Shown: positions 55,292 through 64,000 of the stretch, in pieces
Numbering within the stretch: position 1 is the stretch's first letter
Layout of the letters: each line of letters starts with the position of its first letter
From: Stygiobacter electus
GTDB taxonomy: Bacteria > Bacteroidota > Ignavibacteria > Ignavibacteriales > Melioribacteraceae
Length of the DNA stretch: 64,000 bases
Assembly (NCBI GenBank): GCA_029210465.1
Contig: JARGDL010000010.1
Span: 1-64,000 of the forward strand
Direction: 5' to 3'
Translations under genes and position numbers: made by a program
Notes under the pieces: model-generated
What the model was told of the DNA's origin: nothing
Database searches by the model: none
The model's input: only the letters and a program-made list of their open reading frames with translations

Positions 55292-56526
55292 TCATACCTC
55301 AATGCTTCAACTGGATCTAATTTAGCGGCAGTGTAAGCTGGTGCAAATCCTGATATAACACCAGTTGCAATTGATATTACTATTGCTAAAACTAATGCAT
55401 CAACTTGTACTGAAGTTGGTAAAAATTGATTTATAATTAAACTCAAAACAATTGCAAAGATTAAACCTATAAATCCACCAATCATGCAAATAACGGCAGA
55501 TTCAGTTATAAATTGTCCAAGTATTGCTCTTCTTTTAGCACCAATTGCTTTTCTTATTCCAATTTCTTTTGTTCTTTCTTTAACTGAAACAAACATAATG
55601 TTCATAATTCCTATTGCCCCAACAAATAATGATAAACCAGTGATAAATAAACCAGCAATTTGAATTACTCCAACTGTTTGGTTAATTGTGTTTAATAAAC
55701 CTTCCTGCTGATTGATAGAAAAATCATTTTCCTGATTATAAGATAATCCACGAATTTTTCTCATAATTCCAATAGCTTCTTCTTTAGTTGCTTCAACCAT
55801 TTTACTATTTTTTGCACGAACATTAATTGTGATGCTTCGAAGATTTTCACTTTGCAAGTACTTGAAAATATTTTGTACTGGAACAAAAACTTGTTTATCT
55901 GGATTGAAATTTCCCATCACCCAACTTCCCTGTTCAGCAAGAACCCCAACAACTTTAAATTTGTGTCCTCTAATTTTTACTTCCTGACCAATAGCATAAC
56001 CAATTGGAAAAAGTTTTTTTGCAACTTCACTGCCAAGTACAATTACGTTTCTACCACCATTGCTTTCTAATTCATTAAAAAATCTTCCTTCGCTAAAAGT
56101 AAGATTTGTTGTTTGAATATAGTCAGAAGTTGTTCCTTGAATTATTAAACCTTCAACAACTCTATCTTTGAATTTAACATTATTAAAATTCCATACTGTT
56201 GGTGCAACTGCTAAAGGAAGTTTAGCTAACTCTTTATACTTTTTATAATCATCAAGAGTTAGATTTTTTCTATTTCTTAATTCCCACCATGGAATATCAT
56301 TATTAAACCATTCCCATTTATCAATGTAAAGATTATCTGAACCAAGAGAAGCAACACCGGTTTGGAAAGCGTTATCAATTCCTTTAATTGCTGTTGACAT
56401 TAAAACAACAGAAGTTACACCGATAACAATTCCTAAAGTTGTAAGAATAGAACGAACTTTGTTAGCACGAATTGATCTAAAAGCAATCAATAAACCTTCT
56501 CTTAATTCAAATAAAAAATTTTTCAT
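55288..56526 (-). CDS. ABC transporter permease (MacB/FtsX type), first copy
   Basis: 412 residues, the same architecture as its downstream neighbour: N-terminal helix VRSILTTLGIVIGVTSVVLMS, periplasmic core, and C-terminal FtsX helices with MFVSVKERTKEIGIRKAIGAKRRAILGQFITESA. The two permeases are clear paralogues from a tandem duplication. It follows the ATPase gene by 7 bases. Confidence 0.92.
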   Translation of the reverse strand: MKNFLFELREGLLIAFRSIRANKVRSILTTLGIVIGVTSVVLMSTAIKGIDNAFQTGVASLGSDNLYIDKWEWFNNDIPWWELRNRKNLTLDDYKKYKELAKLPLAVAPTVWNFNNVKFKDRVVEGLIIQGTTSDYIQTTNLTFSEGRFFNELESNGGRNVIVLGSEVAKKLFPIGYAIGQEVKIRGHKFKVVGVLAEQGSWVMGNFNPDKQVFVPVQNIFKYLQSENLRSITINVRAKNSKMVEATKEEAIGIMRKIRGLSYNQENDFSINQQEGLLNTINQTVGVIQIAGLFITGLSLFVGAIGIMNIMFVSVKERTKEIGIRKAIGAKRRAILGQFITESAVICMIGGFIGLIFAIVLSLIINQFLPTSVQVDALVLAIVISIATGVISGFAPAYTAAKLDPVEALRYE

Positions 56527-56533
56527 TTAACAC

Positions 56534-57256
56534 CTAAATTTTAGAAGCACCATTTTTCTTTGGAATATATCTGTTTTTTACTTGTTCATCTTTTTCAATT
56601 AACCCATCACGTATTCTTAAAATTCTTTCAGCATGTTCAGCAATATATTCTTCGTGAGTTACAAGAATAATTGTATTTCCCTGTTCATAAATTTCATTGA
56701 ACAAAGCCATTATATCTTCGCCAGTTTTTGTATCAAGGTTACCAGTTGGTTCATCTGCAAGAATAATAGAAGGACGAGTAACTAAAGCTCGTGCAATTGC
56801 AACACGTTGGCGCTGTCCACCAGAAAGTTCATTTGGTTTGTGGTGCATTCTATCAGCTAAGCCAACATGGGAAAGTGCTTCCATTGCTCTTTCTTTTCTT
56901 TCTGATGAAGGTACTCCGGCATATATTAATGGTAATTCAACATTATGGAGTGCATCTGATCTTGCTAATAAATTAAATGTTTGAAAAACAAAACCAATTT
57001 CTTTGTTTCTAATTTTTGCAAGTTCGTTATCATTCATTTCGCTTACATTAACACCATTGAAGTTATAAATCCCATGAGTTGGTGTATCAAGACAGCCAAG
57101 AATATTCATAAGAGTTGATTTACCTGAACCAGATGGACCCATGATAGCAACATATTCACCTTTATCAATTTTTAATGAAACATCAGCGAGTGCGTGGACT
57201 TCTTCTGAACCAACTTGATAAATTTTTGCTATATGTTCTATAGTTATTATATTCAT
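56534..57256 (-). CDS. ABC transporter ATP-binding protein (MacB/LolD type)
   Basis: 240-residue cytoplasmic ATPase that powers the two permeases. Walker [25 protein letters not shown]-loop region [22 protein letters not shown], signature [32 protein letters not shown] (with Walker B) and the switch His in [19 protein letters not shown]. This set is typical of the LolD/MacB/FtsE group. Confidence 0.95.
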   Translation of the reverse strand: MNIITIEHIAKIYQVGSEEVHALADVSLKIDKGEYVAIMGPSGSGKSTLMNILGCLDTPTHGIYNFNGVNVSEMNDNELAKIRNKEIGFVFQTFNLLARSDALHNVELPLIYAGVPSSERKERAMEALSHVGLADRMHHKPNELSGGQRQRVAIARALVTRPSIILADEPTGNLDTKTGEDIMALFNEIYEQGNTIILVTHEEYIAEHAERILRIRDGLIEKDEQVKNRYIPKKNGASKI

Positions 57257-57277
57257 TTTTAATTACTCACTATCAAA

Positions 57278-58558
57278 TTATTTATTTTCTTTTTCACCTT
57301 TGCGTTTTGATTGCAAAGATATTTTAACCCCATCTTCTAATTCTTTTGAAATAGCTTTATAAGGTCCGCTTATAACATCTTCACCGCCTTTTAATCCATT
57401 AATAATTTCAATATAAGAATCATCACTAATACCAGTTTTTACTTCAACCATTTTTGCTTTTCCATCTTGAGCTAAGAAAACGACTTCTTTTGGTTTGTTG
57501 GATTTTCCATTTTTAGGTTTTTCAACTTGTGATTCTTCTTCTGATTTATTTTCAACTGTTTTTTGTTTATCTACTCTAGCAGTAACAGATTGAATAGGAA
57601 CGGCAATTACATTTGGCTTTGTTTCTGTTTTAATATCAGCATCGCATGACATACCAGGTCTTAATTGCTTATCTGGATCTTCAATTAAAATCCTTACTTC
57701 AAAGTTTACGACTTCATCTTGAGTTCCTAAACCTTTTGAAACAGCGCTATTACCAATTTGTGTTACTTTGCCTTTGAATTCTTTGTCGCCAAATGCATCA
57801 ACCTTAACAATAGCTTCGTCGCCAACAGAAACTAACACTACATCATTTTCATCAACATCAACGCGAGCTTCCATTTTTCTTAAATCTGCAACTGTTAAAA
57901 TTTCAGTTCCGGGACTAAAATTACTACCTAAAACTCTTTGAGCTAATTCAACATTTAATTTACTAATTGTTCCATCCATCGGTGCATAAACGTAAGTTTT
58001 ATTTAAATTTTCTGTAGCTTCTTTTAATGCAGCTTCTGATTGAACAACTAAAGATTTTTGAGATTCATAACTCCCTAATGTTTGAAGGTAATTTGCTTTA
58101 GCTGTTTCAAGTTCTGAATCACTTGCAAGTTTTTTATCGTATAAACCTTGAATTCTTTTATAATCGGATTGAACTTTATTAAGTTGTGCTTCGGTAGATC
58201 TTAAAGTTGCTTTAGCTTGTTCAAGTCTTGCAGCGGCATTATTTCTTTGAGCTTCATAAATATAAGGTTTAATTCTAACTAATAGTTGCCCCTTTTGGAC
58301 AACGTCACCTTCTTTGATTGGAAGATAAACAATTTCTCCAGTTGCTTCAGCACTAATCATAACTTGATAAACAGGATTTATTTTACCAGTTGCAGAAACG
58401 ATCTGAGTAATTGTCCTTTTCTGAACTTTTTCTGTTTGAACTGTGATTATTTGTTCTTTATTGCCGCCAAAAACAACTAGAAGAATTACAGCAAGAATCA
58501 TTAATCCAATTCCACCAAATATGTAGTATTTCTTTTTCGATTTTTTCCCGTTAGCCAT
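57278..58558 (-). CDS. Periplasmic adaptor protein (MacA/HlyD family)
   Basis: 426 residues. N-terminal membrane helix (about 11-30), a lipoyl/barrel-sandwich half motif (SATGKINPVYQVMISAEATGEIVYLPIKEGDVVQKGQLLVRI), a long coiled-coil hairpin (about 90-190), the second lipoyl half (YVYAPMDGTISKLNV), then beta-barrel and membrane-proximal domains. A Lys/Glu-rich insert occurs near 335-365. It should bridge the ABC permeases and the TolC-like channel encoded upstream. Confidence 0.92.
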   Translation of the reverse strand: MANGKKSKKKYYIFGGIGLMILAVILLVVFGGNKEQIITVQTEKVQKRTITQIVSATGKINPVYQVMISAEATGEIVYLPIKEGDVVQKGQLLVRIKPYIYEAQRNNAAARLEQAKATLRSTEAQLNKVQSDYKRIQGLYDKKLASDSELETAKANYLQTLGSYESQKSLVVQSEAALKEATENLNKTYVYAPMDGTISKLNVELAQRVLGSNFSPGTEILTVADLRKMEARVDVDENDVVLVSVGDEAIVKVDAFGDKEFKGKVTQIGNSAVSKGLGTQDEVVNFEVRILIEDPDKQLRPGMSCDADIKTETKPNVIAVPIQSVTARVDKQKTVENKSEEESQVEKPKNGKSNKPKEVVFLAQDGKAKMVEVKTGISDDSYIEIINGLKGGEDVISGPYKAISKELEDGVKISLQSKRKGEKENK

Positions 58559-58582
58559 TTTTATTTAACTCCTTGAAATATT

Positions 58583-59923
58583 TTATTCATATTTTGAAAA
58601 ATCTAAACGACCAATTACATTGTTGAGGTTATCATATTTTCTATAGAAATCATAAACATTATTTATTTTGTTTCTTATAGCATCAATGTAATCACGATCA
58701 GATTGAAGTACTTCTAAAATTGTCGCAGAACCTAAATTGTATCTTTCCAAATTAATTTTTCTATTTTCTTCTGCGGCTAATACATTTTTTGATGCAACAT
58801 CTAAGCTTTTTTTAGCGGCAATTAAATCGTTATAACCTTGTTTAATTTCAATTTTGATTTGTCTTTCTAATGAAAGTAAATCTTCATGTTGATTCATCTT
58901 ATTTATTTCTGCTTGTTGAATTTGATTTTCGGTAGAAAAATTCGAGAAGATTGGAATACTTAATGTCATTCCAACTCTAAATGATTTTCTGTCAAACATT
59001 TTGTTAATATCAATTGCTCCACTTCCATAAGAATAATCCGCACTTAATGTTGGGAATATTCCACTTTTTGCAATTGTTAAATTACTTTCAGCGGCTTTAA
59101 CTAACAATTGTTGACTTTTAAAATCAAAGCGATTATCTAAAGCAACGTTTACTAATGTTTGAATATCTTCAAAATTCTTTAAATATGAATTTGGATCAAC
59201 AGTTTTATCTTTTGCAAAAGGATCGACTAACTGATAATCATCCATTACGTTTAATGCTAAATATGTCAACAAGCCATTTTTTAATTTATCATAATCATTT
59301 TGTGCTTGAATTAATGCAAGTTCAGCATTTCCTAATTGAACTTGTGCAGAATAAACATCAGCAACCGGGACCAAGCCAAGTTTGTTTCTTTCATTAACGC
59401 TTTCATAAAATTTTTGAAAATACTTTAAATTTTCTTCACGCACTTTCATTAATTCTTCAGCATTCAATACTGAATAAAAAAAGTCTGAAGTTTGGTAAAC
59501 AATATTTTGTTTCAATTTAGCGATGTTGTATTCGGTTGCTTTTAAGTTATCTTTTTGCAAGTTAATATTTGCATAATTAGCAAGACCATTAAAAAGCATA
59601 ACGTTTCCACCAATACCAGCACTGTAGCTTCTATTTTCAACTGTAGATGGTGGAATAGTAACAATTTCACCAAGAAAATTTCTTTGTTGACTGCCGGCAT
59701 CATCTATTCTTTGCCAGCTCCATGATGCTTGAGCTCCTAAACTTGGTAATAACTCTCCATATGCATTTTTTAGTTGAGTTTGATTTCCACTCAAACTATT
59801 CTGGAGTTTAATAAGATTAGGATTTTTTTGCAAAGCAATTTTTATTGCTTCATCCAAAGTAAGTTGTTTCTGTGCAAAAATACTCACTGAAAATATTGTT
59901 AATAAAAGAATTGCTTTTTTCAT
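58583..59923 (-). CDS. TolC-family outer-membrane efflux channel
   Basis: 446 residues with a signal peptide (MKKAILLLTIFSVSIFAQ). LTLDEAIKIALQKNPNLIKLQNSLSG is the OEP family start, with two related halves of coiled-coil and barrel strands; LGLVPVADVYSAQVQLGNAELALIQAQ and YNLGSATILEVLQSDRDYIDA are the repeated helix motifs. It is first in the tripartite efflux operon, with an AAGGAG site before the ATG and an ECF-like promoter upstream. Confidence 0.93.
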   Translation of the reverse strand: MKKAILLLTIFSVSIFAQKQLTLDEAIKIALQKNPNLIKLQNSLSGNQTQLKNAYGELLPSLGAQASWSWQRIDDAGSQQRNFLGEIVTIPPSTVENRSYSAGIGGNVMLFNGLANYANINLQKDNLKATEYNIAKLKQNIVYQTSDFFYSVLNAEELMKVREENLKYFQKFYESVNERNKLGLVPVADVYSAQVQLGNAELALIQAQNDYDKLKNGLLTYLALNVMDDYQLVDPFAKDKTVDPNSYLKNFEDIQTLVNVALDNRFDFKSQQLLVKAAESNLTIAKSGIFPTLSADYSYGSGAIDINKMFDRKSFRVGMTLSIPIFSNFSTENQIQQAEINKMNQHEDLLSLERQIKIEIKQGYNDLIAAKKSLDVASKNVLAAEENRKINLERYNLGSATILEVLQSDRDYIDAIRNKINNVYDFYRKYDNLNNVIGRLDFSKYE

Positions 59924-59964
59924 TAATATTCTCCTTTTGAGAACGATTTTTAATTTCTGTTTAT

Positions 59965-59993
59965 TAAGACGCCACTCGATTAAAAAAAGTTAC
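59965..59993 (-). promoter_or_regulatory. ECF-sigma-like promoter for the efflux operon
   Basis: On the minus strand GTAACTT (59987-59993), a 15-base spacer and CGTCTTA (59965-59971). This resembles the GGAACTT/CGTCTAA pattern of RpoE-like sigma factors and lies 42 bases upstream of the TolC-like ATG. Confidence 0.55.
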
Positions 59994-59999
59994 ACGAAA

Positions 60000-61415
60000 C
60001 TAAATATTTTTTTTAGAATTTAAGAATTTGTCTTTTATACTTAAAAAATATTGAAAAGCTTCTTCATAATTGTTACCAATAATTCCATCAAGAATTGCTT
60101 CTTCGATAGCAGTTTTAATTTCACCCACAAGTTTTGATGGTGGTATATTGCAAATTCTCATTATTTCATCACCTCGCACAGGTGATTGAAAAGCTCTCAG
60201 CTGATCTCTTTCTTTAACATCACGTACTTTTTGCATTACAATTTCATAGTTCTCTAAGTATTTAGAGACTTTAGCTTGATTTTTACTTGTAATATCGGCA
60301 CGGCAAAGTGTTATTAAATCTTCAAGATCTTCTCCGGCTTGAACTATTAATCTTCTTATTGCTGAATCAGTAACTTGTTCATCAACAAGTGCAATAGGTC
60401 TTAAATGAAGCCTAACTAATTTTTCTACATAATCCAATTGCGTTAAAGGGAGTTTTAACTTTTCAAAAATTGGTTTCATCATTTTGGCACCAAGATCTTC
60501 GTGTCCATGGAAAGTCCAACCAACGCCATCGACAAATCTTTTTGTTTGAGGTTTTGCAATATCATGCATTAAAGCCGCAAACCGAAGCCAAACATTTTCT
60601 GTTACATTTGAAATATTATCAACCACCATTAAAGTATGATAAAAAACATCCTTATGATGAAAATCTTTCCTTTGTTCAACGCCAGCTAAATTATGTACTT
60701 CAGGAAAAATTACTTTTAAAACTCCACTTTGGAATAATAGATTTAACCCAATTGAAGGTTTTGGAGAAGTTAATATTTTCAGGAATTCATCTGTAATTCT
60801 TTCCTGAGAAACAATTTTTAATCTTTCAGCCATTTTGGAAGCTGCATTAAATGTATTTTCTTCAATGTTAAAATTTAATTGAGAAGCAAAACGAAAGGCT
60901 CGCATTATTCTAAGCGGGTCATCATCAAAAGTTTTTTCAGGATCATTTGCTGTTTTAATCAATTTGTTTTTAATATCATCTAAACCATTAAATTTGTCAA
61001 TCAAATCACCAAAAGTATTTTTGTTTAATGATATGGCTAAAGTGTTTATTGTAAAGTCTCTTCTATTGAGATCATCATCTAATGTACCAATTTCAACTTT
61101 CGGATTACGACTATTTTTTTTATATGATTCTTTTCTTGCACCTACAAATTCAAAATCGTAATTGAGATATTTAAAGTGTGCTGTTCCAAAATTTTTGTAA
61201 ATAACCACATCATCAATTCCAAATTTAGTTGCAACTTCTTTAGCAAATTTTGGCCCATCTCCAATTACCAAAAAGTCAAATTCATTTTTTTTTCTGTCAA
61301 GAAATATATCTCTAACAAATCCACCCACAAGATAAATATCAACTTTAAGATTTTCGGCTACATCAGTGAATAGGTTTAAAAACTGGTAATCGTAAATTTG
61401 ATTTTTAAGATTCAT
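60000..61415 (-). CDS. CCA tRNA nucleotidyltransferase/poly(A) polymerase family protein with HD domain
   Basis: 471 residues. The class II nucleotidyltransferase head has YLVGGFVRDIFLDRKKNEFDFLVIGD (GG and DxD motifs), RRDFTINTLA and DPLRIMRAFRFASQL (ERxxRxF-like). A C-terminal HD domain follows with HHKDVFYHTLMV, ALMHDIAKP and GHEDLGAKMM, as in bacterial enzymes that repair or add the tRNA CCA end. The one tRNA seen here lacks an encoded CCA, so such an enzyme is needed. The start overlaps the upstream gene's stop by 4 bases. Whether it adds CCA or poly(A) cannot be told. Confidence 0.88.
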   Translation of the reverse strand: MNLKNQIYDYQFLNLFTDVAENLKVDIYLVGGFVRDIFLDRKKNEFDFLVIGDGPKFAKEVATKFGIDDVVIYKNFGTAHFKYLNYDFEFVGARKESYKKNSRNPKVEIGTLDDDLNRRDFTINTLAISLNKNTFGDLIDKFNGLDDIKNKLIKTANDPEKTFDDDPLRIMRAFRFASQLNFNIEENTFNAASKMAERLKIVSQERITDEFLKILTSPKPSIGLNLLFQSGVLKVIFPEVHNLAGVEQRKDFHHKDVFYHTLMVVDNISNVTENVWLRFAALMHDIAKPQTKRFVDGVGWTFHGHEDLGAKMMKPIFEKLKLPLTQLDYVEKLVRLHLRPIALVDEQVTDSAIRRLIVQAGEDLEDLITLCRADITSKNQAKVSKYLENYEIVMQKVRDVKERDQLRAFQSPVRGDEIMRICNIPPSKLVGEIKTAIEEAILDGIIGNNYEEAFQYFLSIKDKFLNSKKNI

Positions 61416-63612
61416 TTTCCTCTAATTCTAATTTTAATTTCATCTTTGTAATTAATAATCCAGTTAATCATTCTTAAATTTTCTATAGCTTTAAATCTTT
61501 CAACATCCTGCACATTTATTTTCAAAGCATCAACTGCAAATTTTCGTGATAGATCATAATTATTTTCCATAAAGAAAAATTTTGATAATGATAGATTTGT
61601 GAAAAATCCGTCGATATTTTTTTCTAATGAAATATTATTTAAGAATTGATAATAGTCCTTTTTAATTTGTTGAGACAACTGAATTAATCTTAATAAAACA
61701 ACCTCTTTTTTTTCAACTGAGTAAATTCTAGTTAAAATTTCATATTTCTCAAAATTACTTTTTTGATAATAGTAGAAAGATTCTTTACCCAAAAAAGAGA
61801 TCAACAACAATCTAAACTTAGCTTCGTTAATATAATTATTATTTGGATTTTGAATAATTAGCTTATTTAATAAAAATATTGATTCTTCAATTTTATTATT
61901 TACCAAATGACATTCTGATAAAAGTAGTTCCAAATTAAAATAAAATTGATCATCTCTGAATTTTTCAATTTCATTTTTCAAAAATTCTAAAGCACTTTCA
62001 TACTCATTTAACATTAGTTTAGATTTTATTAATCCAGAAAGTGATTGATACGTCTTTGAGTATGAATATATTTTTTTATACAAGTTGGATGCTTCATTAA
62101 ATTTTTTTTGATTAAATAAAATGTTTGCTTTTCTTAATTCATAAGCTGCATTTCTTGGACAAAATTTTTCGACAATAGATTTTCCACCAAAATAAAGTTG
62201 AGCCTTGTATTTATTAAATGGATAATTTTTGGAATTAAGATAATCTAAATAGTCCTGTACTAAAACATCAAAATTTTCTATTTGTAATGAATCAAAATTA
62301 TTTTCTCTATAAATATCTTTTACTTTATCTATTCCATAATGACTTGAAACAAAATTTAAAAATGAACCAGTTAATACATACGAAATTGCAGAGTAGCTTG
62401 TAAAGAAACTTGTATTAAAAAATAATTTTTCAATTTTAAATTTTGGATTAGCCTTTAAAAATAAAAAAGCAACATAGTCAACTTCATAACCATCAAAATC
62501 ATTTTCAACAAACATTGCTAATCCTTCTGTTAATGCTGGGTTTAGATCTTGTGCTATTTTAAAAATAGTTTTCCCAAATTCAGAAGATACAACATGAGCA
62601 ATTTCATGTTTAAGTGTTTCATCGATATTTTCATACGAAACATAAATTTCGTTTAACCATGGTTTTGCAATATCAGCACTAGCTGAACCAATTAAATTGC
62701 CTTTCTGGAAATTATCCTTAAAGATGTATGAAGTAATTTTTTTATCATATTTAATCTTTAATGTAGAACAAACTTGTTCCAAATAATATTCATGAAGTAA
62801 AGCAACATTTCTTTTTGCATCAATTGGAATATTTTTATCAATTATAATTTTAAAATGATCAGTTTCAATTTCTGATAAAAGATTTTTTTCTAGAATATAT
62901 TTATTAGTTGCAAAGCCTAAATATGGTTTTAATATAAATGAAATAATAATTAAAGAAATCAGCACGAAATAAATTTTAAACTTTCCATAATTTTTATTCA
63001 TCATTAACTTCAAAGTATTATAAAGCAAAACAAAAACTATAATTGAATATAAATGAAAGTATAAAATTTTATTATCAATTCTTGGATCTTCATCATAAAT
63101 GGTTCCATTGATAAACCCATAAATTGGATTAAAAGAATAAACTTGTGGATAAAAATAAAATTCTAAAAAACTTAAGGTGAGAAATAAAATTATAAAGGAA
63201 ACAAAAATTAATAATATAAAGTTTTTGAAAATTATGTTTGATAGGAAAGCAAAAAACAATCCATATAAAAAAGAAAAAAACGTAATCAAAAAGTAAAATT
63301 TAATGCCTAAACTTACAGGACATTTGGTTACGAAAACCGTTGAGTAGAAGGATAATAATAACGGTATCAATAAAAAGCTAATAATCAGTAAGCGATTTTC
63401 AAATAAAAAATAAAAGAATGAACTAAATTCGACTTTTCTGAAAACAGCTTTCGAAATTAATCCAGCAAAAAAGAAAAGTAAAAATCCATTAATCAATGAA
63501 AATTCATAACCAATAGAATTTAATAAAGGAAATTTTACAATAAAAATTTCTAATAAAGTAAAAAGGATTAAAATTAGTTTAAGTGAATGATTTCTATAAA
63601 ATAATCTTAACA

Positions 63613-63613
<1 letters not shown>
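61412..63613 (-). CDS. Polytopic membrane protein with a gluzincin-type protease domain and TPR-like tail
   Basis: 733 residues. The N-terminal 230 residues have about seven membrane helices. A soluble domain follows with HEIAHVV (in ETLKHEIAHVVSSEF) and, about 25 residues on, PALTEGLAMFVEND, the HExxH plus EG pattern of MA-clan (peptidase MA-like) metalloproteases. From about 480 onward, helical repeats resembling TPRs (KANILFNQKKFNEASNLYKK, LLSECHLVNNKIEESIFLLNK) reach the C-terminus. The start ATG overlaps the murA stop (TAATG). I do not recognise a named family. Confidence 0.7.

Positions 63614-64000
<387 letters not shown>

Overview
The window is AT-rich chromosomal DNA from a Gram-negative bacterium, most likely of the Ignavibacteria (Bacteroidota/Chlorobi group). 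The evidence is lipid A metabolism (LpxH), TolC and other outer-membrane proteins, two secreted proteins with type IX secretion (T9SS) C-terminal sorting domains of the 'YPNPFNP ... SGVYFYRL' type, PorV/PorQ-like beta-barrels, weak Shine-Dalgarno use, and several promoters of the Bacteroidota type (TTTG, 19-20 bases, TAnnTTTG). This placement is inferred from protein style; no rRNA is present.

Layout. 1-8.2 kb: tRNA-Leu(CAG), an lpxH/PBP1A/M1-aminopeptidase operon, glgC, uvrC, then the SRP RNA. 8.2-18.7 kb (minus strand): a cell-envelope block with glycosyltransferases, a FemAB-like protein, two PorV/PorQ-family proteins, an Asp-box protein with a T9SS sorting domain, a probable lipoprotein, an M50 protease, a DUF1207-like protein and a GT2 enzyme. 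18.7-26.9 kb: housekeeping genes (rsmA, ubiE, rdgB, an amidohydrolase, an AhpD-like protein, uvrA, a YigZ-family protein) and an Rrf2-family regulator. 26.9-28.4 kb: decayed DNA with at least two dead genes. 28.4-40.3 kb: one long plus-strand sulfur-assimilation operon. 40.3-40.8 kb: a dead IS256-family transposase. 40.9-53.2 kb: a methyltransferase, a subtilisin-like T9SS cargo protease, a type II restriction-modification pair, lepB, lepA, a frameshifted MATE transporter, a regulator, a ClC channel and NhaA. 53.2-54.1 kb: a dead histidine-kinase fragment and an intergenic inverted repeat. 54-60 kb: an ABC-type tripartite efflux operon behind an ECF-sigma-like promoter. 60-64 kb: a CCA-adding-type enzyme, a membrane metalloprotease with repeats, and the 3' part of murA.

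The centrepiece is the sulfur operon. Its genes are cysH (APS reductase type), cysD, cysN, cysG, a siroheme sulfite reductase with an extra C-terminal domain, a TusA-like protein, cysK, a ThiS-like sulfur carrier, metY, a ThiF/MoeB-like E1, a DsrE-like protein, a second TusA-like protein and a JAMM metalloprotease. Together they fit sulfate reduction to sulfide-level sulfur, loading of that sulfur as a thiocarboxylate on a carrier protein, and transfer to cysteine and/or homocysteine. This resembles the HcyS/HcyF/HcyD/MetY system known from Wolinella succinogenes and the CysO/Mec system of mycobacteria. The carrier ends in GGG plus NYGN, so it should need trimming, and the JAMM protease is the obvious candidate.

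The most striking new observation lies just upstream of this operon. A good promoter (28381-28412) is followed by a 20-codon reading frame containing Cys-Cys-Met-Cys (28434-28496), then by an intrinsic terminator (28527-28556) whose 5' arm and loop are perfectly complementary over 9 bases to the end of that short frame. This is the architecture of ribosome-mediated transcription attenuation responding to charged tRNA-Cys (and perhaps tRNA-Met). A second small ORF, ending in four consecutive Cys codons, follows at 28581-28721.
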